The notes under the pieces are model-generated. The model saw only the letters and a program-made list of their open reading frames with translations. It was not told the origin of the DNA and searched no databases. A stretch of 47,406 nt of DNA from NCBI GenBank assembly GCA_012838865.1, contig DUOK01000175.1:1-47406 (forward strand). Reading direction: 5' to 3'. A program made the position numbers and the translations under genes. Below, piece after piece: positions 43,831 to 47,406 of the stretch; position 1 is the stretch's first letter, and each line of letters opens with the position of its first letter. The DNA comes from Bacteroidales bacterium (lineage in GTDB: Bacteria; Bacteroidota; Bacteroidia; Bacteroidales; Marinilabiliaceae).

Positions 43831-46296
43831 TTACATAGGATCCACATCGGCCGCCACCTGCACATAGCGCCAACTTTGGGTAGCCAGCACCCGGTTGATG
43901 CAATCCTGCATCAGCTCCTTGGCCTTCACCGTAGAAGCCTGGCGCTCCAGCTTCAGCATGATTTTTTGCAAATGCACATCCTGAATACGCGCCACCGGCG
44001 GTTCCTGCGGACCCAGCACCCGATTGCCAAAAACCTCACGCAAAAAATGCGCCAGCGCCTGCGCCGCCCCCTGCGCCGTTTGCCGCTGCTTGTGTTTCAC
44101 CGTGAGATACACCAAACGGTAAAAAGGCGGGTATTTGAACTGCTCACGCTCGGCCAGCTGTTCGGCATAAAACCCGGCAAAATCGTTGTTGCGCACCCGC
44201 GCAATCACCGGATGCTCCGGATCGCTGGTCTGTAAGACCACCGTCCCCCGGCGATTTTTACGGCCGGCGCGACCGCTCACCTGCGCCATCATTTGGTAGC
44301 TGCGTTCAAAAGCCCTGAAATCGGGATTGTTGAGCATCCCGTCGGCATTCAAAATACCCACCACACTCACCCGGTCAAAATCGAGTCCCTTCGTCACCAT
44401 TTGCGTACCCACCAAAACATCGAGCTTCCCCTGCTCAAAAGCCCCTATCAAGTCCTCATAGCCCTTTTTCGACCGCGTGGTATCGTAATCCATCCGCCCC
44501 ACCCGCACCCCGGGTAAAAGCGCCTGAATCTCCTCCTCAATTTTTTGCGTGCCAAAGCCCTTCAGTTGCAGCGAGGGATTGCCGCAGGCCTGGCAGACCG
44601 TGTGCACCGGCTCGGTGTAGCCGCAGTAGTGGCACACCAACTGATGAATGCCCTTGTGGTAGGTCATGCTCACATCGCAGTGCCTGCAGCGCGAAATCCA
44701 GGCACAGACCGTGCACTCCAGGTAAGGCGCAAAGCCTCTCCTATTCTGAAACAGAATAATCTGCTCGTGCCGCTCCAGGGCATCCTGCATCAAGGCCACC
44801 AGCTGGGGCGAAAAAGGACCCGTCATCCGTTTCTTACGCTGCTCGTCGCGCGTATTCACCACCACCACCTCCGGCAGCTGCAAACCCTCGTGCCGCGTTG
44901 CCAGCTCCACCAGCCCATATTTTCCCGTCTCCGCATTGTAATAACTCTCCATCGACGGAGTAGCCGTACCCAGCAACACCTGCGCCCCAAAGTGACGTCC
45001 CAGTACCAGCGCCACATCCCGGGCATGGTAGCGCGGTGCCGGATCAAACTGCTTAAAAGAATGCTCGTGCTCCTCATCCACAATAATCAATCCCAGCGCC
45101 TTAAAGGGCAAAAACACCGCCGAGCGCACGCCCAAAATCACCTGGTAAGGCTGCTCACTCAAGAGGTTTTGCCAGACCTCCACCCGTTCGGCATCGGAAA
45201 AGCGGGAGTGGTAAATCCCCAGCTTATCGCCAAAGTGGGCCTTCAGGCGACTCGTAATCTGGGTGGTTAAGGCAATTTCGGGCAAGAGGTACAAGGCCTG
45301 GCGGCCGGAGGCCAATATCTCTTCGATCAGATGAATGTAGAGCTCGGTCTTCCCGCTGGAAGTCACCCCATGCAAAAGCACCGGCTTATCGGGCGACAGC
45401 TGTTCCCGCACCTGTTCCAGCGCCTTGGTCTGCACCTCCGAAAGCGCCTTCTTTTCCTGCAGCTCCACCCTTTCCTGCACCAGCCGTGAAACCTCCCGCT
45501 GCGCCTGCACCAGGGTCCCCTTCTTCAACAACTCCCCCAGGGCCCCGGCGCCCCCTTCCACCAAGTCGAGCAGCTCCTTGCGCCACATACCCGCACCCGC
45601 CATCACCGACTCCACCCCGCCGGCCTTCTGCACAAAAGTCATCAGTACCTGCAACTGCTTGGGGGCCCGCCCCAAAGCATCAAAGGCATCGCGCAAGCCG
45701 TTCTCACTGCGCGCCCCTTCGGCCAGCTGAATAAAAGCCTCCTCGCGGGCACGGTAAGCCGCATTCAGGCGCTCATGCACAAACACCGCATCCATATCCA
45801 TCAAAGCCTTTACCAGGCCGTAACAGTTTTTCAATCCCGTAAGCTCATTGAGTCGCCCAATGGTCGTGTGCTTCTCGCGACTCAGAAAATCCAGTACCAG
45901 CAAAGCCTTTTCAGGCAAATCGTCCTGCTGCTCAAAGTCCGCATTATAATACACCCGCGTTTCGCTCTCCAGCTTGAGGCCCGAGGGCAGCGCCGCCTTA
46001 TAAATCTCACCCAAAGTACATTGGTAATAGTCGGCCATCCACTGCCACAGTTTCAACTGCGCAGCAAGCACCACCGGTCCCCCCTCCAGCACACTCTGCA
46101 GCGGCTTGCAGGCATAGGCCTGCGGCGCCTCGTGGTGCAACCGGAAAACCACCCCAGACAGCAGCTTCTTTTTGCCAAAAGAAACCACCACACGACAGCC
46201 CGTCTCCAGTCCCCCCGCCAACTCAGGCGGCACACTGTAAGTAAACAAGCGCGGCAGCGGTACCGGCAATACAATATCGGCAAACAAATCGGGCAT
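43831..46296 (-). CDS. priA: Primosomal helicase PriA (replication restart)
   Basis: PriA reloads the replisome at stalled forks. From ATG 46296 (MPDLFADIVLPVPLPRLFTY) it has 821 residues. The track start 21 bases upstream is a TTG. The 3'-DNA-binding domain is N-terminal. The helicase shows HGVTSSGKTELY (Walker A), IIVDEEHEHSFKQFD (DEEH), and VSGRAGRKNRRGTVVLQT near motif VI. The zinc module has paired cysteines (CTVCAWISRCRHCD, CHYCGYTEPVHTVCQACG). Full length and intact. Confidence 0.97.
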   Translation of the reverse strand: MPDLFADIVLPVPLPRLFTYSVPPELAGGLETGCRVVVSFGKKKLLSGVVFRLHHEAPQAYACKPLQSVLEGGPVVLAAQLKLWQWMADYYQCTLGEIYKAALPSGLKLESETRVYYNADFEQQDDLPEKALLVLDFLSREKHTTIGRLNELTGLKNCYGLVKALMDMDAVFVHERLNAAYRAREEAFIQLAEGARSENGLRDAFDALGRAPKQLQVLMTFVQKAGGVESVMAGAGMWRKELLDLVEGGAGALGELLKKGTLVQAQREVSRLVQERVELQEKKALSEVQTKALEQVREQLSPDKPVLLHGVTSSGKTELYIHLIEEILASGRQALYLLPEIALTTQITSRLKAHFGDKLGIYHSRFSDAERVEVWQNLLSEQPYQVILGVRSAVFLPFKALGLIIVDEEHEHSFKQFDPAPRYHARDVALVLGRHFGAQVLLGTATPSMESYYNAETGKYGLVELATRHEGLQLPEVVVVNTRDEQRKKRMTGPFSPQLVALMQDALERHEQIILFQNRRGFAPYLECTVCAWISRCRHCDVSMTYHKGIHQLVCHYCGYTEPVHTVCQACGNPSLQLKGFGTQKIEEEIQALLPGVRVGRMDYDTTRSKKGYEDLIGAFEQGKLDVLVGTQMVTKGLDFDRVSVVGILNADGMLNNPDFRAFERSYQMMAQVSGRAGRKNRRGTVVLQTSDPEHPVIARVRNNDFAGFYAEQLAEREQFKYPPFYRLVYLTVKHKQRQTAQGAAQALAHFLREVFGNRVLGPQEPPVARIQDVHLQKIMLKLERQASTVKAKELMQDCINRVLATQSWRYVQVAADVDPM

Positions 46297-46518
46297 ACTC
46301 AGCGAAGTTTGAAACAAAGGCTAAAGATACAAAAAGCAAGGCGGAGGCCCTCGTCAAAAAAACAGTAAAAAACGGCCGGACCTCGTACGTGCCCCCTAGT
46401 TTCTGATTGTCATAAACTTGTAAGACAAACATAACACAGTCTTAACCTTGCATTGACAAGCTGCTTGCCCCATCTGCTTATTTTTACCCCGGAATATCAG
46501 ACCAACAAAAAGCTTCTT

Positions 46519-47205
46519 ATGCAAACAAACCGTCCCAAGGCCATGATGTACCCGGGTAACAACAACTTTATGCAGGCAGGCAAGGTCCTCCTCGAAGAAG
46601 AAATGGACAGCCAAGTCCTACAGATGTGGTCCAAAACCGACATCCGGTCCGACCGCTTTTACCAGACCGGTTTCGAGACCATCGTGTTTGATCACGAGAG
46701 CAGCTATGCGTTGGCCACCGTGTTGGCCTCCGTGTTTAACTGGGAACAGGAAATGGTTTTGATGACCCGCAGCGGACAGTATGGAGAAGATACGCTGGAC
46801 CTAAGGGGCGAGGGACGCCTTCACCATTTGCCCCTGGGCGACCTCCAGGCCCTGGAACAAATTGTTACGCAGCGCCGTTTGCTCAGCGGGATCCTCTTAC
46901 AAATCGAAAGCAGCGAAGCACTGAGCGACCAGTTGATCGACCAGCTCCTGTTGCTCACCGCCCGCCACAAGCTCACCCTCATTGTACATTGCGAAGGGCC
47001 CACCCAGGCCCTCAACGACCGCTTTCACGGCGGCATCGACTACATGGTGGGCAGTCTTTCACCCCAGCGCTCCTTTGTAGTAGCCCGCCGCAGCAAACTG
47101 GTACAGACCGAAGGGAACTCCCGCAGTTTCAACCTCGATTTGTACGCCAGCTGGCAGCGCAGCATGGCCCGCCGCAACGCCATCATTGAGCCCATGTGCG
47201 GCTGA
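46519..47205 (+). CDS. Degenerate class-V (PhnW-like) aminotransferase homolog, ending at an in-frame TGA
   Basis: From ATG 46519 (MQTNRPKAMMYPGNNNFMQAG) there are 228 residues before TGA at 47203. The track start at 46453 is a TTG in spacer. Segments align by eye with 2-aminoethylphosphonate transaminase: ETIVFDHESSYALATVLASV, GIDYMVGSLSPQRSFVVARRSKL and GNSRSFNLDLYASWQ. The PLP-binding Asp is His (LIVHCEG) and the catalytic Lys segment is shortened and lacks Lys, so it should not be an active transaminase. PhnW is about 360 residues, so the C-terminal domain is missing. The last residues before TGA are EPMCG, and the frame continues for 21 coding-like codons. It may be a pseudoenzyme, a selenoprotein or a decaying gene. 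Confidence 0.65.
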   Translation: MQTNRPKAMMYPGNNNFMQAGKVLLEEEMDSQVLQMWSKTDIRSDRFYQTGFETIVFDHESSYALATVLASVFNWEQEMVLMTRSGQYGEDTLDLRGEGRLHHLPLGDLQALEQIVTQRRLLSGILLQIESSEALSDQLIDQLLLLTARHKLTLIVHCEGPTQALNDRFHGGIDYMVGSLSPQRSFVVARRSKLVQTEGNSRSFNLDLYASWQRSMARRNAIIEPMCG

Positions 47206-47271
47206 AGCAGCGCCTTCCACATCGAATACTTCCCCATGGCCGGCGGCTTCCTGATGCCCAACCGGGGCTGA
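47206..47271 (+). other. In-frame coding-like extension after the TGA (possible Sec or readthrough tail)
   Basis: After TGA 47203-47205 the same frame reads SSA then FHIEYFPMAGGFLMPNRG and ends at TGA 47269. Twenty of the 21 sense codons end in G or C, like real genes here and unlike the A/T-rich spacers. If the first TGA is read, the protein has 250 residues with the recoded residue at 229, in the context Cys-Gly-X. I could not find a convincing bacterial SECIS hairpin in the following 40 bases, so translation of this tail is unproven. Confidence 0.4.
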
Positions 47272-47282
47272 GGGCAGTCCCC
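47265..47282. other. Short hairpin between convergent gene ends
   Basis: GGGGCTG pairs with CAG-T-CCCC around AGGG with one bulged base. No T run follows on the plus strand. It overlaps the second TGA and precedes the mgtE stop, so it may be a weak shared terminator. Confidence 0.4.
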
Positions 47283-47284
47283 CG

Positions 47285-47406
47285 CTAAATAAATACCGAA
47301 AAGAAGTAAGACGACAGAATCAGGTAGACAAACATCCCCGACAAGTCGTTAAGCGTAGTAATAAAGGGACCCGTAGCCACCGCCGGATCAATACTGAAAC
47401 GGTTCA
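47285..47406 (-). CDS. mgtE: Magnesium transporter MgtE, C-terminal end (partial)
   Basis: Not in the ORF track. The minus strand, read from 47404, gives NRFSIDPAVATGPFITTLND followed by a hydrophobic helix (SGMFVYLILSSYFFSVFI) and a TAG stop at 47285. The DPAVATGPFITTxxD motif is the hallmark of the last transmembrane helices of MgtE Mg2+ channels and lines the ion pore. The rest lies outside the window. Confidence 0.9.
   Translation of the reverse strand, partial: NRFSIDPAVATGPFITTLNDLSGMFVYLILSSYFFSVFI

Noticed and set aside
47203-47260. SECIS element directly after the TGA
   Set aside because: Only short competing stems such as GAAG/CUUC are visible. None has the expected stem length and apical loop at the right distance, so I do not claim one.
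46453-47271. Recoding of TGA as an amino acid throughout this organism
   Set aside because: TGA is the natural stop of leuB (31417-31419) and of the second lipoprotein gene (33852-33854), both with normal protein ends.
1-47406. CRISPR array, insertion sequence, prophage, tRNA or rRNA genes
   Set aside because: No regularly spaced repeats, transposase or integrase motifs, terminal inverted repeats, or cloverleaf-like sequences were noticed in either strand.

Overview
The window comes from a member of the Bacteroidota, most likely in or near the Bacteroidales/Marinilabiliales. The evidence is internal. There are TAnnTTTG-type promoters (best example in front of rpsP), starts with little Shine-Dalgarno signal, a hybrid two-component system (HTCS), Bacteroidota-type lipoprotein signals, a fused SpmA/SpmB protein, an S16 protein with a long acidic/alanine tail, an HU-like/SPOR membrane protein and PdxB. 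Coding DNA is strongly G/C-ending at third codon positions and spacers are more A/T-rich, which helps separate real genes from long antisense shadows.

Layout. 1-118: end of pgi and its terminator. 258-4322: dnaG, a PNPOx-fold flavoprotein, fused spmAB and a small SHOCT membrane protein. 4329-5231: an AraC-type regulator (minus). 5554-6722: rpsP and rimM. 6700-7960: thioesterase and dapD (minus). 8104-11625: an HTCS sensor/regulator. 11840-19216 (minus): a three-gene secreted carbohydrate-active operon (six-hairpin lipoprotein, DUF4450-like protein, GH28). 19414-31419: a complete branched-chain amino acid cluster, leader peptide-attenuator-ilvD-ilvB-ilvN-ilvC-terminator-leuA-leuC-leuD-leuA2/cimA-like-leuB. 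31531-35747: two lipoproteins with a degenerate thioredoxin fold, lpxH and a FabH-like synthase. 35803-40085 (minus): GT2 glycosyltransferase, HU/SPOR protein, transketolase. 40325-41464: pdxB. 41447-46296 (minus): PAP2-like protein, rpoN, priA. 46519-47271: a degenerate class-V aminotransferase with an in-frame TGA followed by a coding-like tail. 47285-47406 (minus): end of mgtE.

How the genes work together. The ilv/leu cluster holds nearly all the enzymes from pyruvate to valine and leucine. A citramalate-synthase-like paralog could also feed isoleucine synthesis through LeuCD/LeuB. Its leader has the full textbook design: a 19-residue peptide with 11 consecutive Leu/Val/Ile codons and three mutually exclusive hairpins. 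The HTCS and the facing CAZyme operon look like a small pectin-type utilisation locus without a visible SusC/SusD pair.

Most notable observations: (1) the HTCS keeps its phospho-accepting His and Asp but has no HATPase_c kinase domain; (2) the complete branched-chain attenuator; (3) the in-frame TGA in a Met-Cys-Gly-(TGA) context near the right end, a candidate selenocysteine, readthrough or nonsense site; (4) a strong intrinsic terminator inside the ilv-leu cluster; (5) several unusual RNA hairpins. I saw no tRNA, rRNA, CRISPR array, insertion sequence or phage genes.
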